Notes: generated by a model not told the origin, from the letters alone. A stretch of DNA of 64,000 nucleotides from Sporosarcina sp. E16_8 (GCF_017347095.1 NZ_JADPRZ010000002.1:124001-188000), one strand, 5' to 3'; positions 1-8,756 are shown, counted from the first letter of the stretch. Translations and numbers: made by a program.

Positions 1-1
1 A

Positions 2-106
2 GAAATGACCTTGCATATTGCGAAAAACATTTCTTACATCCTAAATTGCAATATGGACGATTTGTACCAATGGGACCGTGTAGAAGAGCGAACAAAGAGA
101 CGATGA
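2..106 (+). CDS. C-terminal end of a small XRE-type HTH regulator (partial)
   Basis: The frame is open from the left window edge to a TGA at 104-106, giving 34 residues. It reads ...MTLHIAKNISYILNC, then NMDDLYQW, then a charged tail. This layout (helix, hydrophobic x-Ile-x-x-x-Leu-Asn-Cys, then a Met-Asp-Asp-Leu turn) is typical of the last part of short Cro/CI-like DNA-binding domains of the YozG type. The start lies outside the window. It sits about 225 bp upstream of an integrase on the same strand, which fits regulatory genes of an integrative element. The identification rests on a short tail and is moderate. Confidence 0.5.
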   Translation, partial: EMTLHIAKNISYILNCNMDDLYQWDRVEERTKRR

Positions 107-331
107 AGAGTAGATTTAGGTCTACTCGCCGGCACTTGTCAGTCTGCTGACTTACATCTAATATTACAACAATTCTTGGAAATGTCGAACATTTGTTGTT
201 TTTTGTTAATTTAATGTTAGTATAACATAAAAGGCGAACGAGTGTTTGCGCACTTGTGAAACAATATATGACAGGAAATATAACAACGTTAAATCGACCT
301 TAAATCCGCTTTTTGTTAGGAGGAGAAGTTA

Positions 332-1387
332 TTGAAAAACCCAAACGGCTATGGCTCAGTCTTCAAGCTGTCAGGCAAGCGTAGGAGGCCTTTTGCCGTA
401 CGGATAACAGTTGGATGGGATGATAACGGCAAACAGCTATATGAGTACCTAGACTACTTCGTAACCAGACCTGAGGCGATGATTGCCTTGGCTGAGTATA
501 ATAGGGATCCATACGATCTTTCCGATAAAAAAATCACCTATGCAGAATTATACAAGCGTTTCACCCTTGAAAATTTCTACAAAGTCGAAAATGGAGTTAA
601 AGTACTCAAAGCTTCAGAATCGAAGGTGTACACCTATCAAATGGCTTTCGGTCTCTCTAAAGCGCTCCACAGTTTGAAGTTTGTAGATATAAAAAAATCC
701 CACATGCAAGCGGTAATAGATAACTGCGACAAAGCTTACGAAACGAAAAAGAAGGTAAAGTCATTGTTTAACCACCTGTACAAGCTTGCTATGGAGAATG
801 ATTTAGTGGATAAAGATTACGCGGCATTCGTTGATCTTGGCGAGAATGACACAGTGAGCAGTAGGGAGCCTTTTACTACGGAAGAAGTTGCTTCACTTTG
901 GGAAAATATCGACAAATCGGATTTTATCGACACCATACTGATTATGATTTATACAGGCCTGAGACCAGGCGAGTTAGCCACTATTGAAAACGAAAATATA
1001 AATATTGACGAGAGGTATATGCGCGGAGGATTAAAGACTGCAGCTGGGAAAAATAGAGTCATTCCTATCAATATGAAGATCCTACCTCTTATCGAAAAAC
1101 GTATTAATAGCAATCAAAAATATTTACTAGCTGATCTTAAAGGGGGTTCTGCCAAGCAGAGGTACGACGACTTCAGTAGACGGTATTGGAAACCCGTAAT
1201 GGAGCATTTGAACATGAAACACTTACCGCACGATTGCAGACATACTTTTGCCACGTTAATGGATAACGCCGAAGCAAACAATACTTCCATTAAACGTATT
1301 ATGGGCCATGCCTCGAAAGGCGTTACAGAAAAAGTATATACCCACAAAGATATTGAGCAGCTGATAAAAGCAATCGATTTGATTTAA
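332..1387 (+). CDS. Tyrosine recombinase (phage/ICE-type integrase)
   Basis: Site-specific recombinase of the tyrosine family, 351 aa. It has an N-terminal arm/AP2-like DNA-binding segment (about 1-60), a SAM-like core-binding domain (about 70-160) and a C-terminal catalytic domain. The catalytic set is visible: Arg211 in TGLRPGE, a likely Lys235 in GGLKT, His300-x-x-Arg303 in HDCRH, His326 in MGH and the nucleophile Tyr336 in VYTH. The start is a TTG preceded by a strong AGGAGGAG site. No excisionase or phage structural genes lie to the right, while an HTH fragment lies to the left, so the rest of the element probably lies beyond the left edge. No tRNA is visible as integration target. Confidence 0.9.
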   Translation: MKNPNGYGSVFKLSGKRRRPFAVRITVGWDDNGKQLYEYLDYFVTRPEAMIALAEYNRDPYDLSDKKITYAELYKRFTLENFYKVENGVKVLKASESKVYTYQMAFGLSKALHSLKFVDIKKSHMQAVIDNCDKAYETKKKVKSLFNHLYKLAMENDLVDKDYAAFVDLGENDTVSSREPFTTEEVASLWENIDKSDFIDTILIMIYTGLRPGELATIENENINIDERYMRGGLKTAAGKNRVIPINMKILPLIEKRINSNQKYLLADLKGGSAKQRYDDFSRRYWKPVMEHLNMKHLPHDCRHTFATLMDNAEANNTSIKRIMGHASKGVTEKVYTHKDIEQLIKAIDLI

Positions 1388-1466
1388 AACCCTGTATACT
1401 ACTTGTATATTTCTTGTATATTACGAGTGAGTATTTACACGATTTCGCACACTCTTAAAAACAAAG

Positions 1467-1498
1467 AAACCCCACAACCGCACGGGGCTGTAGGGTTT
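1467..1498 (+). terminator. Hairpin after the integrase
   Basis: Arms AAACCCCACA and TGTAGGGTTT pair with one mismatch around a GC-rich loop, 80 bp after the integrase stop. There is no clean T-run, so it may be a terminator or part of an attachment-site region. Confidence 0.4.
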
Positions 1499-1611
1499 AG
1501 AAATCAGATATTCTTACCACGGGGGTAGATATAAATGAAAATGGCGCGTTGTTTAGTCTGCTTCTGTAATTCATTACTTATGAACACGTCTGTTGATTAA
1601 CCATTTATTCT

Positions 1612-2312
1612 CATAAAATACTGGTGAGAAGGGCTTGGAAAACACCGTTTTCACTTGACCCTTTTCGGTCCGCTTTCGGCGAAATAATCACGACAGATTT
1701 ACCGAGGGGGCCCCAGTGTGTCTAGGAATGACTTCATCATTCCTAGACACACTCTTTTCGGTCATCCTGTTGTGAATAGTTGCCTGTCGCGTCCCTACAC
1801 TTTTCAAGTGAAAAATGCGGTTGCTTTGGAAGAATAGAATAGATGACATTTTATGGTGACTGTAAGTGCCCGAAGATACAATTTCGGGCACTCTTGCACG
1901 TTGTATAATGTGCTTCTTGCTTACTTTTATTAAATTTTATGCATCTAATTATGTGATGTCTACTAGAATGTGACACTTCTTTAATAAAGAAAGGAAAAAC
2001 CATAGAGAAAGCATCAGCCGCCAAAATTGCATCTTTGGCGGCTTTTATCCAGGTAGATGTCCCTTTATTCTTTCGTCCCACAAAGTCGCAGCACTTCGTG
2101 TACTTATGCATTTGGAGCGCGACGGATGAAGGATCACCATACGATTAACGAAACAATATGTAGGGATGCGACAAAGACGCATCCCTACATATCCAGACAT
2201 CTCGGTAATGGTATAGTAGTCGTTCAATCTAAAGCAATCCCGAAGCAACAATACATGTAGCGCCCAGTGTGCAATTAATTTATCCCCTAGTTAATTTTGG
2301 TTAATCGACAGG
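1612..2312 (+). repeat. Long non-coding repeat, copy 1 (second copy at 58986-59578)
   Basis: This ~700 bp stretch has no convincing gene. It aligns over most of its length, in the same orientation, with 58986-59578. Conserved landmarks in order are: GGTGAGAAGGGCTTG; GCGAAATAnTCAC; AATAGATGAC; hairpin GTGCCCGAA/TTCGGGCAC at 1866-1891; hairpin AGCCGCCAAA/TTTGGCGGCT plus TTTT at 2016-2046; ATTCTTTCGTCCCA; CTTATGCATTTGGAGC; and a perfect 15-bp hairpin at 2156-2192. The last hairpin shows compensatory changes between copies. About 90 bp at 1711-1800 has no counterpart in copy 2 and includes a 17-bp perfect palindrome. The copy ends next to the 3' end of phoR. Short reverse frames are shared by both copies (LHP..SKCISTR, WDERI) but lack other coding signs. 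Confidence 0.75.
1715..1753. repeat. 17-bp perfect inverted repeat inside repeat copy 1
   Basis: Arms AGTGTGTCTAGGAATGA and TCATTCCTAGACACACT pair perfectly around the loop CTTCA, followed by CTTTT. It lies in the part of copy 1 that is missing from copy 2, at the place where a third fragment (34240-34330) carries a different hairpin. Confidence 0.8.
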
Positions 2313-2329
2313 TGTGACTTATGGATTGC

Positions 2330-3745
2330 TTAATTACCCTGTTGTAAAGGTAGACAGATACGAATCAATGTACCAACACCGATTGAGCTTTCCACTTCGA
2401 CTGTCCCACTATGAGCTTCCACGAGGTGTTTGACAATGGCTAGCCCTAGCCCTGTGCCACCTGAGTCACGGCTCCTAGCACGGTCAACACGGTAAAAGCG
2501 TTCAAATAGCCGTGCCAGTTCAACTTGTTCGATACCGATTCCTTCATCTTGTACTTCAATAATGGCATTTTTCGCTATTATTTTAACTGAAACAGTAATT
2601 TTTGTCTGTTCTTTTGAATAGTTAATCGCATTCGACAAGAGATTCACCATTACTTGAATTATTCGACTCGCATCGCCTTCGATAACGATTTCATCTGCAA
2701 TATCCAAGTTGATAGTCATCATCTTACGCTCCAAATTCCCTGAAACGATTTTCAATGCATCATTCATAAGTTCTAGCAGCTCAACATGTCCAAACTGAAG
2801 TGAAAAATTTTCTCTTTCCATTGCTGACAATTCGAGCAAGTCATCAATTAATAGATGTAGTCGGTTACTTTCTTTCTGAATGATTTCAAGAAATTCTTTC
2901 ATTATGACAGGTTCATTCATCGCACCATCTAATAATGTTTCAGTAAATCCTTTAATTGAAGTAATAGGAGTACGAAGTTCGTGGGATACATTTGCAACGA
3001 AATCTTTTCTTATTTCTTCAAGTCGGACAAGTTTCGTAATATCATGCATGACAACGACAATACCGAGCCAATTACCATGGTGGCCGATGACAGGTGCACC
3101 ATAAACGCCCATGTAGGAATAATACCCTCCAGAATCAATTCTGACCTGTTTTTCATGCACTTGTTCTGTCATAAAAACATCTTCAATCAATTTTTCAATT
3201 TCAATTGGTAAACCTATAGTTTTAAAAGTCTTACCGATGGGCTCCTCTTTTGAAAAACCAAAAGTCTTTTCGAATACCCCATTTACAAGATTGACTGATC
3301 CTTCACGACCAAACATCAGAAGCCCACTACCCATGCTTTCAATAAGTGTTTTCAAGCGTTCTTTTTCCATCATTCGAAGTGTCGACATCTCTTGGAGATT
3401 GCTCGCTATTTTGTTAATGGAAATCGCAAGTTCATTGTCATATTCTGGTTCATCCGTCTTAGTTCTTGCAAGGTAATCGCCTTGTGCAATTTGCACGGCC
3501 ACTTTCGTCACTTCGTCGACCGGACGAGCGTATTGCATCATCATCCGCATCGCTATAAAGAGAGAGAGAATAAATGCAATTATCAACGTGATGATTAAAT
3601 AGACCCAGTATTGCCGTTGTAGATCAAGTGCGATATCCCGTGCGAATAAAGGGAAAAACTGACCAAGGACAATACCGAGGCCAGTTAAAAGTACTGAAAG
3701 AAGAATTGCACAAGCGATTGTTAATCGAGAATATAAATCCTTCAT
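2330..3745 (-). CDS. phoR: PhoR-type sensor histidine kinase
   Basis: Membrane histidine kinase that would phosphorylate the adjacent PhoP in phosphate starvation signalling. It has 471 aa with TM1 at about 10-30, TM2 at about 49-66, HAMP at about 67-120, PAS at about 130-240 and HisKA with His255 in NVSHELRTP. The ATPase domain has the N-box NLLSNAINYS, DEGIGI and GGTGLGLAIV. The two membrane segments are separated by only about 18 residues, so there is almost no extracytoplasmic domain, unlike the ~580-aa B. subtilis PhoR. Its ATG overlaps the phoP stop (TGATG), which shows translational coupling. Assignment to PhoR rather than another PAS kinase rests on this pairing and the location beside mdh. 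Confidence 0.9.
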   Translation of the reverse strand: MKDLYSRLTIACAILLSVLLTGLGIVLGQFFPLFARDIALDLQRQYWVYLIITLIIAFILSLFIAMRMMMQYARPVDEVTKVAVQIAQGDYLARTKTDEPEYDNELAISINKIASNLQEMSTLRMMEKERLKTLIESMGSGLLMFGREGSVNLVNGVFEKTFGFSKEEPIGKTFKTIGLPIEIEKLIEDVFMTEQVHEKQVRIDSGGYYSYMGVYGAPVIGHHGNWLGIVVVMHDITKLVRLEEIRKDFVANVSHELRTPITSIKGFTETLLDGAMNEPVIMKEFLEIIQKESNRLHLLIDDLLELSAMERENFSLQFGHVELLELMNDALKIVSGNLERKMMTINLDIADEIVIEGDASRIIQVMVNLLSNAINYSKEQTKITVSVKIIAKNAIIEVQDEGIGIEQVELARLFERFYRVDRARSRDSGGTGLGLAIVKHLVEAHSGTVEVESSIGVGTLIRICLPLQQGN

Positions 3746-4455
3746 CAGACTTTCGGCTCCTCAAATTTATAGCCAATTCCCCTTACCGTCTTGATGAAAA
3801 CAGGTTTCTTCGTGTTTTCTTCAATTTTCTCACGTAAATGACTGACATGAACATCGACGATGCGCGTATCGCCAGCAAAATCATAATTCCAGACTGCACT
3901 CAAAAGCTGGTCTCGTGAGAGAACGCGATTCTTGTTCTGCATGAAATAAACAAGTAGTTCGAATTCCTTTGGAGTGAATTCAAGTTCTACTTTATCAAGA
4001 TAAGCTTCGTATTGTTCAGCGTGCACCGTTAATAATCCAGTGGTTAAAACTCCTGTTTCTTCCACTTTGTCTGTCCGTTCCCCACTGCGTCTCAATACAG
4101 CCTTAACGCGTGCAACAACTTCACGTGGACTGAACGGCTTCGTCATATAGTCGTCCGCGCCAATCTCAAGACCGAGCACTTTGTCGAGCTCGTCCCCTTT
4201 TGCCGTAAGCATGATAATTGGTATATCGAGTCCACGCTGTCTTAACGTTTTGCATACATCAATTCCGTCCATTTTTGGAAGCATTAAGTCTAGTAATATT
4301 AAATCAGGTTTTTCCATTTCTGCTTTCAATACCGCTTCTTCCCCGTCAGCAGCAGTAATTGTTTCGTATTGCGCTTGTTTCAAGTTGTATTCTAGTAGTG
4401 TTCGAATCGGCTGTTCGTCATCGACAATTAATATTTTCTTCATGCTTGAACTCAA
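3745..4455 (-). CDS. phoP: PhoP-type OmpR-family response regulator
   Basis: DNA-binding response regulator of the phosphate regulon, 236 aa. The receiver domain (about 5-120) has the acidic pair in VDDE, phosphoacceptor Asp56 in DLILLDLMLP, Thr84 in IMLTAK and Lys106 in MTKPF. A winged-helix OmpR domain follows (about 140-230; TPKEFELLVYF, VDVHVSHLREKI, VRGIGYKF). The start shown is a TTG about 11 bp after AGGGG. An ATG four codons later (4443) is the alternative. Downstream phoR overlaps by one base. The order phoP-phoR beside mdh-icd-citZ is as in B. subtilis. Confidence 0.92.
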   Translation of the reverse strand: MSSSMKKILIVDDEQPIRTLLEYNLKQAQYETITAADGEEAVLKAEMEKPDLILLDLMLPKMDGIDVCKTLRQRGLDIPIIMLTAKGDELDKVLGLEIGADDYMTKPFSPREVVARVKAVLRRSGERTDKVEETGVLTTGLLTVHAEQYEAYLDKVELEFTPKEFELLVYFMQNKNRVLSRDQLLSAVWNYDFAGDTRIVDVHVSHLREKIEENTKKPVFIKTVRGIGYKFEEPKV

Positions 4456-4472
4456 CTTGCATCAATCCCCTA

Positions 4473-4949
4473 TCAAAAATTATCCATTGCTTGTGATGTT
4501 AGACGCTCTTCCACTTTTGGCGGAGTGACTGTCACTATTCCAGAAATGACGATGTCTTCTTTTTCGTCACGTGCTTCGATTGAAATGTCTATTGAATTTT
4601 TTTCTTTATCAACATGAATAATTTCTAGCAAAAAATTGATAGTTGTATAGTGATACACTGCTTTTGGGAATGACAATTGCTGTTTCACGATATGTGAACC
4701 AGGTCCAGGTAAGTACTTTGAAACGGCGGACGTCACAATCCCTGTTAGCATAATAGTTGGTACAATGGGCAATCCATAAGCCGTCTGTGAAGCGTAATCA
4801 TGCTGAATATAGAGGGGATTACTATCATTTGTCAGTCCTAGATAGAGCAGTAAATCTTTATCTTCGATTTTTTCTGTCAATTTCAACTTTTCTCCAACAG
4901 TTATTTCCTCTATCTTTCTACCTAGACGCCTTTTCTTCCCTAGTATCAA
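4473..4949 (-). CDS. MaoC-like hot-dog-fold protein
   Basis: A 158-aa single-domain protein of the MaoC/(R)-hydratase hot-dog family. It shows an N-terminal targeting-like segment (IEEITVGEKLKLTEKI), then LGLTNDSNPLYIQHDYA, which matches the family's catalytic Asp-x-Asn-Pro...His signature. A conserved middle part reads YGLPIVPTIMLTGI. Such proteins hydrate enoyl-CoA/ACP or act as non-enzymatic acyl-CoA-binding folds. The substrate here is unknown. It lies between mdh (upstream) and phoP (18 bp downstream), all on the minus strand, so it may be co-transcribed with phoPR. Confidence 0.8.
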   Translation of the reverse strand: MILGKKRRLGRKIEEITVGEKLKLTEKIEDKDLLLYLGLTNDSNPLYIQHDYASQTAYGLPIVPTIMLTGIVTSAVSKYLPGPGSHIVKQQLSFPKAVYHYTTINFLLEIIHVDKEKNSIDISIEARDEKEDIVISGIVTVTPPKVEERLTSQAMDNF

Positions 4950-5000
4950 CTTATTTCCCCCTTTTGAATGTGGTAATACAAGTTTAACAATAATCAGAAT

Positions 5001-5032
5001 AAAAATCGAGTAGCATATGCTACTCGATTTTT
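5001..5032 (-). terminator. Terminator after mdh
   Basis: Perfect palindrome AAAAATCGAGTAGCATAT with its complement, flanked by A/T runs, between mdh and the MaoC-like gene. It can act in either direction. On the minus strand it closes the mdh transcript. Confidence 0.85.
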
Positions 5033-5042
5033 ATTAAAGATA

Positions 5043-5981
5043 TTAGACAAGAACTTTCATAACAGCTTTAACTGATTCAGCAGAATTAGCTAATGCCGCT
5101 TTTTCGTCTTCAGTCAATTCAAGTTCGATAATTTTTTCGATACCGCCTGCGCCAAGCACAGTTGGAACGCCGATGTAAATACCATCAAGACCGTACTCGC
5201 CTTCAAGGTATGCAATTGAAGGAAGAACACGTTTCTGATCTTTTAGAATCGCTTCAGCCATTTCAACAAGTGATGCAGCTGGTGCATAGTAAGCAGAACC
5301 ATTACCGAGAAGGTTAACGATTTCTGCTCCGCCTTTGCGTGTACGGACTACGATTTCTTCAAGACGCTCAGGAGAGATCAACGTTTCAAGTGGAATACCG
5401 CCTGCATAAGAGTAGCGTACAAGTGGAACCATATCATCGCCATGACCGCCAAGTACGAAACCAGTGACGTCTTTAACAGACAAGTTCAATTCTTGCGCTA
5501 CAAACGTACGAAAACGTGCGGTGTCAAGTACGCCAGATTGTCCGATTACGCGTTCTTTTGGCAATCCTGATTCTTTGTATACTGTGTAAGTCATAGCATC
5601 AACCGGGTTCGTCAATACGATGATTGTTGTGTTCGGAGAATGTTTTACAATTTCACCCGTTACGATTTTCATGACTTTTTGGTTCGTCTGAACAAGGTCA
5701 TCACGGCTCATACCTGGTTTACGTGCAATACCAGCTGTGATAATGACAATATCAGAGTCTTTTGTATCAGCGTAATCTGAAGTCCCAATAATATTCGCGT
5801 CAAAACCTTGAATAGGTCCAGCTTCCATCATATCAAGCGCTTTCCCTTTTGTCGGATTTTCCATTTGTGGAATATCGACGATCACTACATCACAAAGCTC
5901 TTTTTGAGCTAAAAGAAATGCTGTAGTTGCACCAGTGAAACCAGAACCGATAACTGAGACTTTTTTACGTTGCATTGTCAT
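5043..5981 (-). CDS. mdh: Malate dehydrogenase
   Basis: NAD-dependent malate dehydrogenase of the TCA cycle (malate to oxaloacetate), cytosolic, 312 aa, the usual length for the Bacillus LDH-like MDH family. The Rossmann loop is [11 protein letters not shown] with an Asp for NAD selectivity (VVIVD). Substrate-binding and catalytic parts include [24 protein letters not shown] and the catalytic His in [13 protein letters not shown]. The RBS AGGGAGA precedes the ATG. It follows icd after a 230-bp gap full of hairpins, so it may be transcribed separately from citZ-icd or by partial readthrough. Confidence 0.97.
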   Translation of the reverse strand: MTMQRKKVSVIGSGFTGATTAFLLAQKELCDVVIVDIPQMENPTKGKALDMMEAGPIQGFDANIIGTSDYADTKDSDIVIITAGIARKPGMSRDDLVQTNQKVMKIVTGEIVKHSPNTTIIVLTNPVDAMTYTVYKESGLPKERVIGQSGVLDTARFRTFVAQELNLSVKDVTGFVLGGHGDDMVPLVRYSYAGGIPLETLISPERLEEIVVRTRKGGAEIVNLLGNGSAYYAPAASLVEMAEAILKDQKRVLPSIAYLEGEYGLDGIYIGVPTVLGAGGIEKIIELELTEDEKAALANSAESVKAVMKVLV

Positions 5982-6007
5982 GAGTCGACTCTCCCTTTAT
6001 TCATATG

Positions 6008-6210
6008 TATGAGGGGGTGGCCCCCTCATTAAATCTATTAAAATCTTTAGCGGTGGAAAACCGAGACCTCCCACCGCTGAATTATTAATAAATCAATTAC
6101 GCCTCAGTATAATTGCGACCAAGTTCTGAATTGCGCTACCGCAATTCAAAATTTGTGACAGCTGTCGGAGGCTTAGGCCAACGAGGAGGAATTGTAGTAC
6201 ATTCCTCCAT
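6008..6210. repeat. Cluster of four hairpins between icd and mdh
   Basis: The 234-bp icd-mdh gap holds four separate inverted repeats: TGAGGGGG/CCCCCTCA at about 6010-6029; AGCGGTGG/CCACCGCT at about 6049-6079; GAATTGCG/CGCAATTC at about 6128-6147; and GGAGGAAT/ATTCCTCC at 6185-6208 with loop TGTAGTAC. Between the last two lies a TTTGTGACAGCTGTCGGAGGC motif that recurs after thiI and ezrA. The array probably acts as terminator or RNA-processing and stability region between the two TCA genes. Confidence 0.7.
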
Positions 6211-6215
6211 GTTGG

Positions 6216-7484
6216 TTAAAGGTTTTTGATCAATTCATTTGCGAATTCAGATGCTTTCACTTCTGTTGCGCCGTCCATAAGACGAGCAAAGTCGTACGTT
6301 ACAACTTTAGAAACAATTGTTTTTTCGATTGAAGCAGTGATCATAGCTGCCGCTTCGTTCCATCCAAGATGCTCAAGCATCAAGACGCCTGAAAGAAGGA
6401 GTGAAGAAGGGTTAACTTTGTCAAGTCCTGCATATTTTGGTGCAGTACCGTGAGTTGCTTCAAAGATTGCATGCCCAGTAATGTAGTTGATATTTGCTCC
6501 AGGAGCGATACCAATTCCACCAACTTGTGCAGCAAGTGCATCAGAAATATAGTCACCGTTTAAGTTCATTGTCGCTACAACATCGAACTCTTTTGGACGT
6601 GTCAAGATTTGTTGCAAGAAGATATCAGCAATCGAATCTTTAACGATGATTTTGCCTGCTGCTTCAGCTTCAGCTTGCGCCGCATTTGCAGCATCAGTTC
6701 CATCAGCATCTTTGATTTCATCATACTGGTTCCATGTGAAGACTTTATCGCCGAATTCTTGTTCAGCAACTTCATAGCCCCAGTTTTTGAATGCGCCTTC
6801 TGTGAATTTCATGATGTTTCCTTTGTGAACAAGCGTCAATGACTTGCGGCCTTCTTTAATAATATAAGTAAGAGCAGCACGTACTAGACGTTTTGTACCT
6901 TCTTCAGAGATAGGTTTGATACCGATTCCAGAAGTTTCTGGGAAGCGGATATTTTTAACACCCATTTCATTTTGTAGGAAATCAATCATTTTTTTCGCTT
7001 CAGGTGTACCTTCTTTGTATTCAATACCTGCATAGATATCTTCCGTGTTTTCGCGGAAAATAACCATATCACAATCTTCAGGACGTTTAACCGGTGAAGG
7101 AACACCTTCAAAGTAACGTACTGGACGTAGGCAAGTGTAAAGATCCAATTCTTGGCGAAGTGCAACGTTCAATGAACGGAAACCGCCGCCGATTGGCGTA
7201 GTAAGTGGTCCTTTAATAGCGATCAAATACTCATCTATTGTGTCAAGTGTTGCTTGTGGAAGCCATTCGCCAGTTTCGTTGAAAGCTTTTTCCCCTGCAA
7301 GAACTTCTTTCCATACAAGCTTTTTCTTGCCATCGTACGCTTTATCAACAGCCGCTTCAAGTACGCGTGATGCTGAATGCCAAATATCCGGACCAGTACC
7401 GTCACCGATAATAAAAGGAATTATTGCGTGATCAGGAACATTTAAAACACCATTAGTTACTGTAATTTTTCCACCGTTAGTCAT
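6216..7484 (-). CDS. icd: NADP-dependent isocitrate dehydrogenase
   Basis: Oxidative decarboxylation of isocitrate to 2-oxoglutarate, 422 aa. The family signature is clear: [16 protein letters not shown] with substrate-binding Arg, [35 protein letters not shown] and the nucleotide-binding [19 protein letters not shown]. The start was set at the ATG at 7484, which has a GGGAGGAAA site 7 bp upstream. An in-frame ATG further upstream (7541) would add 19 unlike-family residues over the ribosome-binding region. It follows citZ by 69 bp on the same strand, as in the citZ-icd-mdh cluster of Bacillus. Confidence 0.97.
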   Translation of the reverse strand: MTNGGKITVTNGVLNVPDHAIIPFIIGDGTGPDIWHSASRVLEAAVDKAYDGKKKLVWKEVLAGEKAFNETGEWLPQATLDTIDEYLIAIKGPLTTPIGGGFRSLNVALRQELDLYTCLRPVRYFEGVPSPVKRPEDCDMVIFRENTEDIYAGIEYKEGTPEAKKMIDFLQNEMGVKNIRFPETSGIGIKPISEEGTKRLVRAALTYIIKEGRKSLTLVHKGNIMKFTEGAFKNWGYEVAEQEFGDKVFTWNQYDEIKDADGTDAANAAQAEAEAAGKIIVKDSIADIFLQQILTRPKEFDVVATMNLNGDYISDALAAQVGGIGIAPGANINYITGHAIFEATHGTAPKYAGLDKVNPSSLLLSGVLMLEHLGWNEAAAMITASIEKTIVSKVVTYDFARLMDGATEVKASEFANELIKNL

Positions 7485-7553
7485 AATTAATTTCCTCCCA
7501 AATTCAAAATCAGAGGGTCGCAAATATCTATGCTGCCCCATGTTTTAATATTC

Positions 7554-8669
7554 TTATCGTTCTTTAATTGGAACGTATTTCTGCATGCCTGGTCCAGTAT
7601 AATCTGCACGAGGACGGATCAATCTGTTGTTCGCATATTGCTCACGGATATGTGCAATCCATCCAGAAATACGAGATACTGCAAAAATCGGCGTGAATAA
7701 ATCATGATCGATGTCGAGTGAATGATAGACAGAAGCCGAATAGAAATCGACGTTTGGCGGTAAATTCTTTTCGCCAGTAACAATTTCTTCGATTTTATTG
7801 GACATATTATACCATTTCTCTTCGCCGCGAAGTTCAGTCAAACGCTTAGACATTGCACGAAGATGTTTCGCACGTGGGTCACCTTTGCGGTAGACACGGT
7901 GGCCGAAGCCCATGATTTTTTCTTTGTTATCTAATTTTTCACGGATATACGCTTCTACTTTATCTTCAGAACCGATTTCCATTAGCATTTTCATTACTTG
8001 TTCGTTTGCACCACCGTGAAGTGGTCCTTTAAGTGCACCAATCGCTGCTGTAACACCTGAGTACATATCAGAAAGCGTCGCTACACAAACGCGCGCTGTG
8101 AATGTAGATGCATTTAGCTCATGGTCTGCATGAAGGACAAGTGCTTTGTCGAATGCTTCAATTGCAATTGCTTCAGGCTGTTTACCCGTAAGCATGTATA
8201 GGAAGTTTTCAGCGTAGCCTAGTTCAGCTTTTGGAGCAACTGGCTCAAGGCCTTTACGGATACGTGAGAATGAAGTAACGAGTGTAGCGATTTTTGCTTG
8301 AAGCTTAATCGCTTTTTCGTAATTTGCTTCTTCAGACATATCTTCTGCTTTTTCATCGTATAGTCCAAGTAGAGATACTGCAGTACGAAGTGCCGCCATT
8401 GGGTGTACGTCCGCAATCGGATACGTTTTGAAATGATTAAGTACTTCTTGAGGAACAGACATGTTCTCTGCAAGCTGTTTTTTCAGCTCTGCAAGCTCGT
8501 CCTCTTTCGGCAGACGCTGGTGCCATAGAAGATAAATAACTTCTTCAAAGCTGGCGTTATCTGCAAGATCATCAATATCATAGCCGACATATGTAAGTGT
8601 GTCATCAATAATAGAACTGATTGCTGACTGTGTCGCTACGACTCCTTCCAACCCTTTGGTTGACGTCAT
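7554..8669 (-). CDS. citZ: Citrate synthase
   Basis: Condenses acetyl-CoA and oxaloacetate, the entry step of the TCA cycle, 371 aa (short Gram-positive/type I form). Active-site parts are visible: His in LHADHELNAS, His in IMGFGHRVYRKGDPR and Asp in VDFYSASVYH, plus the CoA/oxaloacetate Arg region ISGWIAHIREQ. RBS GAGGGAG precedes the ATG. A sigma-A promoter and a CcpA cre box lie just upstream (8757-8805), so carbon catabolite repression is expected. First gene of the citZ-icd cluster. Confidence 0.97.
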   Translation of the reverse strand: MTSTKGLEGVVATQSAISSIIDDTLTYVGYDIDDLADNASFEEVIYLLWHQRLPKEDELAELKKQLAENMSVPQEVLNHFKTYPIADVHPMAALRTAVSLLGLYDEKAEDMSEEANYEKAIKLQAKIATLVTSFSRIRKGLEPVAPKAELGYAENFLYMLTGKQPEAIAIEAFDKALVLHADHELNASTFTARVCVATLSDMYSGVTAAIGALKGPLHGGANEQVMKMLMEIGSEDKVEAYIREKLDNKEKIMGFGHRVYRKGDPRAKHLRAMSKRLTELRGEEKWYNMSNKIEEIVTGEKNLPPNVDFYSASVYHSLDIDHDLFTPIFAVSRISGWIAHIREQYANNRLIRPRADYTGPGMQKYVPIKER

Positions 8670-8756
8670 ATAAATCGCTCCCTCTTTCAGTACAGCTGTC
8701 CAATCTACAAAAAAAAGACAGAAGAACAGCTAGTCTGCTAATACTAATTCGCTACT

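Noticed and set aside
1388..1610. Attachment site (attR) directly after the integrase
   Set aside because: TGTATA-rich short repeats (CTTGTATA occurs twice) are present, but the partner site is outside the window, so no att site can be supported.
1851..2251. Overlapping minus-strand frames in the first long repeat, partly shared with 59209-59403
   Set aside because: The shared peptide (LHP..SKCISTR..WDERI) follows from nucleotide homology. Frames do not keep common ends, lack good RBSs and cross hairpins, so they are treated as non-coding.
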